A DNA stretch of 64,000 nt, from positions 1-64,000 of the forward strand of contig JAVBQL010000016.1 in assembly GCA_031549085.1 (NCBI GenBank). Direction: 5' to 3'. The notes beneath the pieces are model-generated. The model had not been told where the DNA came from, made no database searches, and was given only the letters and a program-made list of their open reading frames with translations. Numbering within the stretch: position 1 is the first letter of the stretch; the number at the start of each line of letters is the position of its first letter. This DNA comes from JAVBQL01 sp031549085 (lineage in GTDB: Bacteria > Spirochaetota > GWE2-31-10 > MWDO01). The position numbers were made by a program, and so were the translations under genes. This document shows, in pieces, positions 25,094 through 33,323 of this stretch.

Positions 25094-25369
25094 AATAATT
25101 CTCCTTAAAATTCTTTGATTTTTTTTGTTCTAATTTTTGAACATATTTTACAAACAATATAAAAATAATAGATAAAATATGCAAGGTTTATAGAACAGTT
25201 TTTTATAAAACTTTCACGTTTAATATTAAATTGTAAAAAAACAACTTTTATATATCACTCCTATTTAGAAAGTCATAAAAAAATAGATCATATAACTAAA
25301 AAGATTTGATAAAATGAAAGTTTTAAGTAAAAAAATATTTAATATTTTTAAAATTTTATTAAAAAACAG

Positions 25370-25399
25370 TTGATTTTTTATAATAATATATTGTATACT
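25370..25399 (+). promoter_or_regulatory. Candidate promoter of the 25.4 kb RNA region
   Basis: TTGATT (25370-25375), 18-bp spacer and TATACT (25394-25399). Predicted start near 25406, about 35 nt before the first structured element, on the strand that gives the wobble-compatible stems. Confidence 0.55.
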
Positions 25400-25440
25400 A
25401 TTTAATACATTACTATTTAAAAAATAATATTTATTCTAGA

Positions 25441-25630
25441 GGATTGCTACCCTTTAATATGATAGATATTTCACACTCGCATAAGGTCATAATAGAAGAC
25501 ATGATATTTTTATGTCTAAAATGGTGGCATGAGTAAGCCTATGGCTGTTTAGCTGGCTTCTTTATACGCGTGTGTGAAAGGAGCCGGAGTAGCAACTAAT
25601 CACCATAGGCTCCTTCATTCTACCATTAAT
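25441..25630 (+). ncRNA. Candidate structured RNA E1 (pseudoknotted), first of a related pair
   Basis: Helices seen: P1 TTGCTAC (25444-25450) with GTAGCAA (25589-25595); P2 12 nt (25469-25480 with 25568-25579, one mismatch); P3 AGCCTATGG (25536-25544) with CCATAGGCT (25603-25611), which crosses P1 and P2 and so makes a pseudoknot; P4 AATGGT (25520-25525) with ACCATT (25622-25627); and a small hairpin 25497-25517. E2 repeats the layout with different stem sequences. No frame of useful length is present. Identity as a known RNA class was not recognised. Confidence 0.65.
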
Positions 25631-25710
25631 GTCCTAATAAAAATAGTTAATTTTTTGATAAATTTATTTGGTATATTAGGTATTATTTTTATTTGAAAAT
25701 ATTTAGCTTG

Positions 25711-25893
25711 GAGATTGCTGCCTCCGCATAAGCTATATATTCAATGTTCGTTATTGCCATTAATTATCTCTTTAGTGGCATAGGCAAGCCCATGACATAC
25801 AGGTCAGTTGCTTTTTCAATATATACGAACATTGAGGGTAGCTGGCAGTAGCAACTGTTGTTATGGGCTCGTTTGTATTAATCAAGCCACCAT
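25711..25893 (+). ncRNA. Candidate structured RNA E2 (pseudoknotted), second of the pair
   Basis: Matching helices: P1 TTGCTGC (25715-25721) with GTAGCAA (25848-25854, one G-U); P2 TCAATGTTCGT (25741-25751) with ACGAACATTGA (25825-25835); P3 AGCCCATGAC (25787-25796) with GTTATGGGCT (25860-25869, one G-U), crossing P1/P2; P4 GTGGC (25775-25779) with GCCAC (25886-25890). P2 and P3 differ from E1 at many positions yet keep pairing, while GTGGCAT, AAGCC and AGTAGCAACT are conserved. That is the pattern expected of a selected RNA structure. Confidence 0.65.
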
Positions 25894-25930
25894 AATCACA
25901 TATTCAAACTATCAAAAATTAGTAGTATTC

Positions 25931-26151
25931 TTTGAAACAGTTTTATAGATCCTGTTTGTAGAAAAGTTATTGTTTTACTATTAGCTGAAAGCTTCTTTTT
26001 TTTAAAAAAAAGCTCTCCATAAAAACTCAAAGAGGTGGTCAGCATAATCCCCTTAAAAAACAGCTAAAAAGAGACAATTAACTTTAGCAGACAAGTGGAA
26101 CCATCTGCGTCTGTAAAAAGAGTGCAAACAGGATCTATAGAACTGTTTAAA
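25931..26151 (+). ncRNA. Candidate hairpin RNA E3 with 26-nt arms
   Basis: Arms about 25935-25960 and 26123-26148 pair with only two differences, both U-G compatible on the plus strand. The 162-nt interior contains further stems (GCTTCTTTTTTTT with its complement; GCTAAA/TTTAGC; TTAGCTG/CAGCTAA). The remaining 26152-26293 is AT-rich leader of the aldo/keto reductase gene. Confidence 0.5.
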
Positions 26152-26293
26152 TATAGGTAGTAAAACACCTCCTAATAAATCTCCTTTATAATAGGCCTTT
26201 ATTTAAGATTATACTAGCAATATTTACCACAAATAATGTATAATAAAAACAAATATTATAAAAAAATAATAAAAACCAATTTAAGGAATAGGT

Positions 26294-27496
26294 ATGCAAT
26301 ATAGAATTGATCCAAAAACGGGAAATAAATTATCAATTTTAGGTTTTGGCTGCATGAGATTCCCAAGAAATGTTGGTCTATCAGATGTAAAAAAGACAGA
26401 GAATCTTATACGAAAAGCTATAGAGGTTGGAGTAAACTACTTTGACACAGCATATCTCTATCCAAACAGTGAAGAGATTTTGGGACAGATATTAGCCAAA
26501 AATGGATTACGAGATAGGGTCTATATTGCAACAAAATTACCATTAATACTTTGCAAAAGCGCAGATGACTTTGATAAATTTTTCAACAAGCAGCTTGAGA
26601 GACTTCAAACTGATCATATTGACTACTATCTAATACATATGATAGCTGAAGTTAAACAGTGGAAAAAACTATGTGAGTGGGGAATTAAGGATTGGATAGC
26701 AGATAAAAAGGCCTCTGGAAAAATAAAACAGATTGGCTTCTCTTTTCATGGGATAAGAGATGAGTTTTTAAATCTTTTGGATATCTATGAGTGGGACTTC
26801 TGCCAAATACAGTACAACTACTCTGATGAAAACTATCAAGCTGGCAAGGCAGGTTTAAAAAAGGCCAATCAAAAGGGGCTACCAATTTTTATAATGGAGC
26901 CGCTCCTTGGCGGAAAACTGGCAACTGGATTGCCAAAAGAGGCTATATATATTTTCAAAAAAATCAATCCAAATCTATCACCAGCACAGTGGGCACTAAG
27001 GTGGCTCTGGAATCAAGAAGAGATTACATGTGTTCTATCTGGTATGAATGAGTACAATCAGCTTGAAGAAAACATAGATGTTGCAAACAACTCTCTTCCA
27101 AATATGCTTACAGAATCTGAAAACGAAACCTACAAAAAAGTTATCGAGGTTTTTAATAGCTCCTATAAAATACACTGCACAGGCTGCAACTATTGTATGC
27201 CATGCCCTCAAGGCGTAAATATACCTGCCTGCTTTGCAGCCTATAACACCTCTTTTTCGATGGGTAGAATAGCTGGAATGAGTCAATATATAACAAGCAC
27301 TGGCGGTTTTACTGAGAATCAAAACTATGCAAGCCTCTGTATAAAGTGCGGCAAGTGTGAAAAACATTGTCCACAACATATTCCAATAATAAAATCTCTT
27401 GAAGATGTGAAAAAAAAGATGGAACCTATATGGTATAGATTGGGAGTAAAAATAGCTCGCACTTTTTTACATAAAAAAAGTGGCAAAAAAGCTTAA
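26294..27496 (+). CDS. Aldo/keto reductase with C-terminal 4Fe-4S domain
   Basis: 400 residues. TIM-barrel AKR part (residues about 1-290): LGFGCMRFPRN, the catalytic Tyr region NYFDTAYLYPNSEEILG, KLPL and HMIAE at the Lys and His positions. The C-terminal ferredoxin-like part has CTGCNYCMPCPQGVNIPAC and CIKCGKCEKHCPQHIPI, two cluster motifs. These Fe-S AKRs are common in anaerobes; the substrate is unknown. ATG preceded by TAAGGA. Terminated by the hairpin at 27499-27528. Confidence 0.9.
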   Translation: MQYRIDPKTGNKLSILGFGCMRFPRNVGLSDVKKTENLIRKAIEVGVNYFDTAYLYPNSEEILGQILAKNGLRDRVYIATKLPLILCKSADDFDKFFNKQLERLQTDHIDYYLIHMIAEVKQWKKLCEWGIKDWIADKKASGKIKQIGFSFHGIRDEFLNLLDIYEWDFCQIQYNYSDENYQAGKAGLKKANQKGLPIFIMEPLLGGKLATGLPKEAIYIFKKINPNLSPAQWALRWLWNQEEITCVLSGMNEYNQLEENIDVANNSLPNMLTESENETYKKVIEVFNSSYKIHCTGCNYCMPCPQGVNIPACFAAYNTSFSMGRIAGMSQYITSTGGFTENQNYASLCIKCGKCEKHCPQHIPIIKSLEDVKKKMEPIWYRLGVKIARTFLHKKSGKKA

Positions 27497-27498
27497 AA

Positions 27499-27528
27499 AA
27501 AATAGTCAGAATAATCTCTGACTATTTT
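27499..27528. terminator. Bidirectional terminator
   Basis: Perfect 12-bp stem AAAATAGTCAGA / TCTGACTATTTT with a 6-nt loop, between the convergent AKR and MerR genes. Confidence 0.85.
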
Positions 27529-27545
27529 CAATCTAATAATTTTTA

Positions 27546-28358
27546 TTATCTAGCTATCTTCCTTACTGGAACTTGAATCTCTGTAAGCCACTCATCTTCA
27601 CTTTTCTTATTCCATATACCATCTATATATGACTCTCTATATAGATCTATCACCTCATAACCATTGTTCTCTATAAAGCTCATCACAACACCATAAGAAT
27701 TTCCAAGTGTACTGTATGACCCTTTATGCAATATACAAGCAGCCTCAGGCACACTCTTTAGTTTCTTAAATTTTACCACATCCGTATCTTTTTTAGCCTC
27801 TGTTACAGCCTCACATATCTCAACATCTACATTCTCCTCTCTATACTCTCCATCATGATAGATAGTAAAGCAATATTCAGGTTCGAGACATACACACCCC
27901 AGCCTTCTCATCTCTTCGCCCATTCTTGGCATAGCCTCATTTAAAGCTCCATAGTTTGGAATAATAAGCCTGTTATAAGCGACTATTACTTCCGGAAGCT
28001 CTTTAATAATGACATTGTAATTCATACTAACACTCTCCCTCTCTAACTTAAGATAATATTCAACTTGTGATAACCTCTCTCTATTCTCATCAATGATATT
28101 TGTAAGCTCTCTCTTTTTTGATTCCAATAATGATTCATAAGATATTCCACTATTCATAGATTTTATCTCATCAAGAGAGAACCCCATCCTTTTCAGCGCT
28201 AGAATTTGATGTAAAACTGGCAGCTGTTTTGATGAGTAGTATCTATAACCATTGATATGATCAATATGAGCTGGCTTTAAAAGCCCTATCTCATCATAGT
28301 GTCTCAATGTCTTTACAGTTACCATATTCATCTTTGAAAATAGACCAATCTTATACAT
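27546..28358 (-). CDS. MerR family regulator with GyrI-like effector domain
   Basis: 270 residues from the ATG at 28358 after AAAGGAGG; the frame could extend to 28439 but without a site. N-terminal MerR helix-turn-helix (LFSKMNMVTVKTLRHYDEIG, DHINGYRYYSSKQL), a dimerisation coiled coil (about 75-110), then a GyrI-like ligand domain (about 120-270), as in BmrR-type sensors of hydrophobic cations. A dyad in a 19-bp promoter spacer lies upstream at 28469-28504. Confidence 0.86.
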   Translation of the reverse strand: MYKIGLFSKMNMVTVKTLRHYDEIGLLKPAHIDHINGYRYYSSKQLPVLHQILALKRMGFSLDEIKSMNSGISYESLLESKKRELTNIIDENRERLSQVEYYLKLERESVSMNYNVIIKELPEVIVAYNRLIIPNYGALNEAMPRMGEEMRRLGCVCLEPEYCFTIYHDGEYREENVDVEICEAVTEAKKDTDVVKFKKLKSVPEAACILHKGSYSTLGNSYGVVMSFIENNGYEVIDLYRESYIDGIWNKKSEDEWLTEIQVPVRKIAR

Positions 28359-28468
28359 ATAACCTCCTTTAACAAAATTTATTATCACAGACTCTATCCT
28401 AAATCCTCCCCTAAGGGATGAGTCAATAGTAAATTTCAATTTATTTAAAATATTTTTTTAAGTTAATT

Positions 28469-28504
28469 AATCTTAACACAACTTAATTAAGCTATGTTAA
28501 GATT
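28469..28504 (-). promoter_or_regulatory. MerR-type promoter with 19-bp spacer and dyad operator
   Basis: On the minus strand TTAACA (28495-28500), 19 bp, TAAGAT (28470-28475). Perfect 10-bp arms AATCTTAACA/TGTTAAGATT flank a central CTTAATTAAG palindrome. An overlong spacer with an internal dyad is the hallmark of MerR-activated promoters. Confidence 0.7.
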
Positions 28505-28549
28505 GAATTTCAATATTATTTGAATTGTAGTTGTGGAGGTTTTATATAG

Positions 28550-28813
28550 TTATTTCTTCCATCTCTTTAGTTCTGGAAAATGCTTCTTCATTTGTGCGAT
28601 TGCCTCCTCTTTCGTCATCTTCATTCCCCACTCTTCTATGTTTTCAGCACAAAAAGCAATCATCTCATCCATAGTCATATTGTGAGTAAAGCTCCCATCT
28701 TTAAAACAGTATGTACAATAATCTCCATTTTTGCTGCCATCTTTATTAGTGCCAAAATCCTCATTTTTCTCCAGCGGCATTCCACAACTTTGACAAAAAA
28801 TCATCTCACTCAT
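28550..28813 (-). CDS. Small zinc-ribbon protein
   Basis: 87 residues from the ATG at 28813 after GGGGAG. FCQSCGMPLEKNEDFG and YCTYCFKDGSFTH give the two CxxC halves of the putative zinc ribbon PF12674; the helical tail (MDEMIAFCAENIEEWGM) is typical. Function unknown. Upstream of the MerR gene on the same strand, separated by its operator. Confidence 0.85.
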   Translation of the reverse strand: MSEMIFCQSCGMPLEKNEDFGTNKDGSKNGDYCTYCFKDGSFTHNMTMDEMIAFCAENIEEWGMKMTKEEAIAQMKKHFPELKRWKK

Positions 28814-28912
28814 AGTTCTCCCCTTAAAATAAAAGTTATTTACCAAAATTATAAAACAAAATGGATAGAGGTGTCTACTACTATTTAGAAAATGAGATGG
28901 ACGTAAACTTTT

Positions 28913-29317
28913 CTATAAAACATACTCTTTTGGAGGATTTCCAGAAAAATCAGAAATTGTTGCCCTTATATCTTCTAAATAGAAAATTTCAAAAATAGGA
29001 TTACTAGCATCTCTATAGATAGATCTTACAAGTACACTATTATCTATTATTCTCTTCTTAACTTCTATATCATTAGAAAAACTTACTTTTGCAGAGAGAC
29101 GAATCCAGCTGAAATCGGGAGCAGAGACAGATAGTTCAATATATGGACTCTTTTCAATTTCAAAATAGAAGGCCTTTTTGTTGCCAGTACAAAAAAACAA
29201 TTTATCATCTTTCTCAAGCATAAATTGGATTGGTCTAACCTTTGGTTTGTTGTCAAGACCGATTGTTGCAAAATAGAGAATTGGATTCTCACTCAAAAAC
29301 CTAAAAACTTCATTCAT
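28913..29317 (-). CDS. Pyridoxamine 5'-phosphate oxidase-family (FMN-binding split barrel) protein
   Basis: 134 residues from the ATG at 29317 after AAGGA. The split-barrel pattern FRFLSENPILYFATIGLDNKP, VRPIQFMLEKDDKLFFCTGN and SPYIELSVSA fits the short flavin-binding branch of the family. It is divergent from an HxlR regulator whose intergenic region holds the 33-bp shared motif, so control by HxlR is likely. Confidence 0.84.
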   Translation of the reverse strand: MNEVFRFLSENPILYFATIGLDNKPKVRPIQFMLEKDDKLFFCTGNKKAFYFEIEKSPYIELSVSAPDFSWIRLSAKVSFSNDIEVKKRIIDNSVLVRSIYRDASNPIFEIFYLEDIRATISDFSGNPPKEYVL

Positions 29318-29389
29318 AACATAATCCTTAAAAATTAATATTTGCAATATTTTATAATTAGGTATATAATATATATTATAACTACTTTT

Positions 29390-29422
29390 GTAAAGTAAGC
29401 ACTTTAAAGTAATATAGTATCA
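29390..29422. promoter_or_regulatory. 33-bp motif shared with 12277-12309, candidate HxlR operator
   Basis: Located between the divergent FMN-binding protein and HxlR genes, 32 bp before the hxlR ATG. 28 of 33 positions match the promoter region of the NAD(P)-binding gene at 11560-12195. Confidence 0.62.
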
Positions 29423-29453
29423 AAAACATACTATAAAAAAATAGGAATTTTAT

Positions 29454-29771
29454 ATGAATAAACTATTGCCTCCATGTCCAGTAGAGACAACACTACTGCT
29501 TATTGGTGATAAGTGGAAAGTCTTAATTTTAAGAGATTTAATAGAGGGAACAAAGAGATTTGGAGAGTTAAAAAAATCTATTGGAATCATAACACAAAAA
29601 GTATTAACTCAAAACTTGAGAACTATGGAAGATGATGGACTCCTAACACGCAAAGTCTATGCAGAGGTACCTCCAAGAGTGGAGTATACACTTACAGATT
29701 TGGGCTACACACTAAAGCCTATTCTTGATACAATGGAGGAGTGGGGAAAACAGTATAAGGCCATTGTTTGA
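29454..29771 (+). CDS. HxlR family transcriptional regulator
   Basis: 105 residues. CPVETTLLLIGDKWKVLILR begins the domain with the redox-type Cys at residue 8; LTQNLRTMEDDGLLTRKVYA and PPRVEYTLTDLGYTL complete the winged helix. Single-Cys HxlR proteins of this shape often sense quinones or aldehydes. Divergent from the FMN-binding gene. Likely regulates it and, by shared motif, the NAD(P)-binding gene. Confidence 0.88.
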   Translation: MNKLLPPCPVETTLLLIGDKWKVLILRDLIEGTKRFGELKKSIGIITQKVLTQNLRTMEDDGLLTRKVYAEVPPRVEYTLTDLGYTLKPILDTMEEWGKQYKAIV

Positions 29772-29927
29772 ACAAGTCATAGTTGGGAAAAGTAATTATT
29801 CATCTTAAAAACATACCCCTCCCTTTATTGTTTTTTAATATAATATTTTTATAATATTAAATAATATAGTATAAATTTTAATTAAATACTAAAAATGTTA
29901 TATATATACGATAAAAATAATATTGTG

Positions 29928-29958
29928 TTGACAAATTATATATTTATCATATAATTTG
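29928..29958 (+). promoter_or_regulatory. Catalase promoter with overlapping inverted repeat
   Basis: TTGACA (29928-29933), 16 bp, TATAAT (29950-29955). Perfect 10-bp arms CAAATTATAT / ATATAATTTG (29932-29941 and 29949-29958) cover the promoter, resembling a Fur/PerR-type AT-rich box. The rest of 29772-30086 is AT-rich leader. Confidence 0.75.
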
Positions 29959-30086
29959 CATATAAAAAAAATAGACCATTGGACTGCGAGTTTTATTTTT
30001 TTTTAAAAATATTTAATTAAGTTTTCTTATAATAGAGAAAATTTATTAAACTATTAATAAATAATAAATTTTAGGAGGTAAAAATT

Positions 30087-31559
30087 ATGGACAAAAACAA
30101 TATTGACAAAACAAAACTGACAAATAATTCAGGTGCTCCATTACCAAATGATGCTGATGTTTTGACAGCCGGTAAGAGAGGACCTATGTTATTGCAGGAT
30201 GTCTGGTTTTTGGAGAAGCTTGCCCACTTTGACAGAGAGGTTATACCTGAAAGACGTATGCACGCCAAGGGCTCCGGTGCATATGGAACTTTCACTGTTA
30301 CAAAGGATATTACCCAATATACAAAAGCAAAAATATTCTCTAATGTTGGTAAAAAGACAGAGCTATTTATGAGATTCTCAACTGTCGCAGGAGAGCGCGG
30401 AGCTGCTGATGCCGAGAGAGACATACGTGGTTTTGCCATAAAGTTCTATACCGAAGAGGGAAACTGGGATTTAGTTGGAAATAATACACCAGTTTTCTTT
30501 ATACGTGATCCATTAAGATTTCCAGACCTTAACCACGCAGTAAAGAGAGATCCTCGCACTAATATGAGAAGTGCAAAAAACAATTGGGACTTCTGGACTT
30601 CTCTTCCTGAAGCCCTTCACCAAGTAACAATTGTTATGAGCGACCGAGGGATACCTGCAAGCTATCGACACATGCATGGGTTTGGAAGCCACACATTCAG
30701 TATGATTAATAGCAAAAATGAGAGATTCTGGGTGAAGTTTCATTTTAAAACACAACAAGGTATAAAAAATCTAACTGACGCTGAAGCTGAAGCACTGGTA
30801 GGCAAAGATCGAGAGAGCCATCAAAGAGATCTGCTAGATAGTATCGATGCTGGCAACTTTCCAAAGTGGACTCTCTCAATTCAGGTAATGCCAGAGATGG
30901 ATGCCGCTAAAATGGAGTACAATCCATTTGATTTAACAAAAGTATGGTATCATGACAAATATCCACTAATTGAAGTAGGAGTTTTAGAGCTAAATAGAAA
31001 TCCAGAAAACTATTTTGCTGAGGTTGAACAGTCAGCCTTCAACCCTGCAAGCATTGTCCCAGGCATTGGTTTCTCACCAGATAAGATGCTTCAGGGGAGA
31101 CTCTTCTCTTATGGTGATGCTCACAGATATAGGCTTGGTGTAAACCACCATCAAATCCCAGTCAACGCTCCAAGAAATGGACACCATAGCTACCACCGTG
31201 ATGGAACTATGCGTGTTGATGGAAACTATGGTTCTACTTTGGGCTATAAACCAAATAGTTATGGAGTATGGGATGAGCAGCCAGACTTTTCTGAACCACC
31301 CCTAAAGCTTGAGGGTGCAGCAGACAGATGGAACTTTAGAGAAGATGATGATGACTATTTTACACAGCCGGGAAAACTGTTTAGGCTAATGACACCGGAG
31401 CAGAAAGAGGCTCTCTTTGGCAACACTGTACGTGCAATGGGTGATGCTCCAAAAGAGATTAAGATAAGACATATAGGAAACTGTATGAAGGCAGACAAAG
31501 AGTATGGAGAGGGCTTGGCGAAAGCTTTTGGTTTCCCTATGGAAGATCTGCCTAAATAG
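30087..31559 (+). CDS. katA: Catalase (monofunctional, haem)
   Basis: 490 residues, the size of small-subunit (clade 3) catalases. The distal His is in ERRMHAKGSGAYG (about residue 59), the Asn in NNTPVFFIRD and the proximal haem Tyr in RLFSYGDAHRYRLG. It breaks down hydrogen peroxide in the cytoplasm. AGGAGG precedes the ATG. The promoter has an inverted repeat suggesting peroxide-responsive repression. Catalase in an otherwise anaerobe-like gene set is consistent with oxygen exposure. Confidence 0.96.
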   Translation: MDKNNIDKTKLTNNSGAPLPNDADVLTAGKRGPMLLQDVWFLEKLAHFDREVIPERRMHAKGSGAYGTFTVTKDITQYTKAKIFSNVGKKTELFMRFSTVAGERGAADAERDIRGFAIKFYTEEGNWDLVGNNTPVFFIRDPLRFPDLNHAVKRDPRTNMRSAKNNWDFWTSLPEALHQVTIVMSDRGIPASYRHMHGFGSHTFSMINSKNERFWVKFHFKTQQGIKNLTDAEAEALVGKDRESHQRDLLDSIDAGNFPKWTLSIQVMPEMDAAKMEYNPFDLTKVWYHDKYPLIEVGVLELNRNPENYFAEVEQSAFNPASIVPGIGFSPDKMLQGRLFSYGDAHRYRLGVNHHQIPVNAPRNGHHSYHRDGTMRVDGNYGSTLGYKPNSYGVWDEQPDFSEPPLKLEGAADRWNFREDDDDYFTQPGKLFRLMTPEQKEALFGNTVRAMGDAPKEIKIRHIGNCMKADKEYGEGLAKAFGFPMEDLPK

Positions 31560-31577
31560 ATATTTAAGGTTGATTGT

Positions 31578-31967
31578 TTGATAAAAAAGTATATATTAAC
31601 TGGTGTAGGATTCCTTTTTTTTGGACTGGGTGTTCTTGGAACTATTTTACCATTAATGCCTGCTACACCGTTTTTTTTAGTTTCAGCTTTCTGTTTTATA
31701 CGTAGCTCAAAAAGTTTATACAAGTGGCTTGTTAGAAATAGGTATGTAGGGAAGCATATTCGTAGTTATATAGCAGATCGTGCAATAACAATGCAGTTAA
31801 AGGTAATAACTGTGGTTTCTCTATGGTTTTCACTCTGTATATCAACTTTTGCAATAAGAAATATCTATGTAACAATAATTCTGGCTCTTGTTGGAATAGG
31901 GGTTACGATACATGTATTAATGTTAAAGACACTAAAAGAAGAAAAAGTAAAAAAAGACATATCATAA
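31578..31967 (+). CDS. DUF454 (YbaN-like) membrane protein
   Basis: 129 residues; TTG start after AAGG, 18 bp after the catalase stop, so probably cotranscribed. The pattern GVGFLFFGLGVLGTILPLMPATPFFL and CFIRSSKSLYKWLVRN is diagnostic of DUF454, small inner-membrane proteins of unknown role, here with about three helices. Confidence 0.88.
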   Translation: MIKKYILTGVGFLFFGLGVLGTILPLMPATPFFLVSAFCFIRSSKSLYKWLVRNRYVGKHIRSYIADRAITMQLKVITVVSLWFSLCISTFAIRNIYVTIILALVGIGVTIHVLMLKTLKEEKVKKDIS

Positions 31968-32008
31968 AGTATTTTTATAAATATAATTAGATTGTTTAGG
32001 AGAAAACT

Positions 32009-32410
32009 ATGAAAAAATCTTACAGAAACTCAATTTTTATTTTGATCACATTTATGTTATTAGCTTTTATAAATGGAGATATCTACTCTGAAGATATCCA
32101 ATACACAAAAATATCTCAAGATATAGCAAAAAGTGAAATGGATAGTAACAAAGATATAATCCTGCTTGATGTAAGAACCAGAGCGGAGTATGACGAAGAG
32201 CATATTTCAAATAGTGTTCTAATACCATTGAATGAACTAAAAGGGAGAGCTGAAAAAGAGCTAAAAGATAAAAACCAAAAAATATTTATAATCTGCAGAA
32301 GCGGAAACAGAAGCAAATCAGCTACAAATATATTGAATAGCCTTGGATATAAAAACGCTTATGATATAGGCGGAATTATTACATGGAAATATGGCACAGT
32401 AAAAAAATAG
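32009..32410 (+). CDS. Exported rhodanese-like sulfurtransferase
   Basis: 133 residues. Signal peptide of about 25 residues, then one rhodanese domain: LLDVRTRAEYDEEHI, LIPLNEL and the active-site loop ICRSGNRSKSA with the catalytic Cys. Periplasmic single-domain rhodaneses handle sulfane sulfur or redox stress; the exact substrate is unknown. It follows catalase and DUF454 genes with a good AGGAG site. Confidence 0.9.
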   Translation: MKKSYRNSIFILITFMLLAFINGDIYSEDIQYTKISQDIAKSEMDSNKDIILLDVRTRAEYDEEHISNSVLIPLNELKGRAEKELKDKNQKIFIICRSGNRSKSATNILNSLGYKNAYDIGGIITWKYGTVKK

Positions 32411-32539
32411 GGTTTTTTTCTAGCCTATCCTTTTTGATTTTTTTTAGATCCCATGTCCTTTTTGACAAATATCTTTTATAAAAAGATATTGTCTTTTTAA
32501 TTTATTAAGAACAAAATATCAAATTGTTACTTAAGTAAT

Positions 32540-32640
32540 AGGTGTGACTGCTGCTGCATACAACAAAGATTTTTTCTAATCGTTTACGATTTCAAAAAAT
32601 CGACTTGTATACTGCAAAAAGTCATCATCAATACTTATTT
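32540..32640. repeat. Nested long-hairpin element H4
   Basis: Inner stems GATTTTTT/AAAAAATC and AATCGT/ACGATT close on a TT loop and are followed by CGACTTGTATA as in H3. The outer arms pair only patchily (TGACT, TGCA-TACAA blocks), so this copy looks eroded. Confidence 0.6.
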
Positions 32641-32657
32641 GGCTAACAAACTACATT

Positions 32658-32699
32658 CTCTCCCCTTTTTGATAAAAGGGGGAGATTAGAAAAAAACTA
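32658..32699 (-). repeat. C-rich 3' repeat E, starting at the stop codon
   Basis: Minus strand: stop TAG, TTTTTTTCTAATC, then a CCCCC/GGGG stem with a T-rich upper part, at the end of the nitroreductase gene. Confidence 0.78.
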
Positions 32700-33290
32700 T
32701 TTCATAACAACAACTCTCTTATCAAGCGGAGAGAACTCCTTTGGTGGCGCCTCTGCTGTCTTTGTACCAAAAGGCATCTCAGCCATAAGTCTCCACTTTG
32801 GTGGTATATTAAATGCCTTTTGAACTTCAACATCAACCAATGGGTTATAGTGCTGTAAAGATGCTCCAAGCCCCTCAGCCTCAAGACCAATCCATATAAC
32901 AAGCTGCAACATACCTGCACTCTCTAATGACCAGAGAGGAAAATTATCCTTATATAAAGGAAATTGTGCTTGCAATCCTTCAACAACCTCTTGATCTTCA
33001 AAATAGAGTATAGTTCCATATCCAGCAGCAAAAGAGTCTATCTTATCATTAGTAGATTGAAAAGCCTCTGCTGGAACTATTTTTCTCAATGTCTCTTTTA
33101 CAATACTCCAAAACTTATCACTATGCTTGTTTAATAGAAGAACTACTCTAGCAGATTGAGAATTAAATGGAGATGGGGTGTGTAAAACTGCATCATCAAT
33201 AATCTCTAATATCTTCTCATCAGAGATCGTGCTTTTTTTAGAGAGATTATAAATAGTGCGTCTATTCTTCAACGCTGTATAAAATTCCAT
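32697..33290 (-). CDS. Nitroreductase family protein
   Basis: 197 residues. FMN-binding pattern: the N-terminal NRRTIYNLSKKSTISDEKI, PSPFNSQSARVVLLL, SAGMLQLVIWIGLEAEGLGA and the closing EMPFGTKTAEAPPKEFSPL. This matches the HBN1/YfhC-like nitroreductase-like branch that reduces nitro compounds or quinones in stress. The promoter at 33324-33352 is near consensus. Confidence 0.88.
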   Translation of the reverse strand: MEFYTALKNRRTIYNLSKKSTISDEKILEIIDDAVLHTPSPFNSQSARVVLLLNKHSDKFWSIVKETLRKIVPAEAFQSTNDKIDSFAAGYGTILYFEDQEVVEGLQAQFPLYKDNFPLWSLESAGMLQLVIWIGLEAEGLGASLQHYNPLVDVEVQKAFNIPPKWRLMAEMPFGTKTAEAPPKEFSPLDKRVVVMK

Positions 33291-33323
33291 AATAATACTC
33301 CTATAATATTTAATTTGATTACA

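Noticed and set aside
25441..25893. Tandem glycine riboswitch or another known tandem aptamer
   Set aside because: The tandem layout invites it, but no glycine-riboswitch core, no c-di-GMP, cobalamin, ZTP or c-di-AMP signature was found, and the gene downstream gives no metabolic hint.
25094..26293. tRNA or rRNA genes in the large gene-free stretches
   Set aside because: No cloverleaf with a GTTCGAATC-type arm and CCA-compatible acceptor was recognised here or in 53410-54307.
27035..27379. 114-codon minus-strand frame inside the AKR gene, and similar long opposite-strand frames
   Set aside because: They are shadows of well-supported genes on the other strand, with no starts or conserved motifs.
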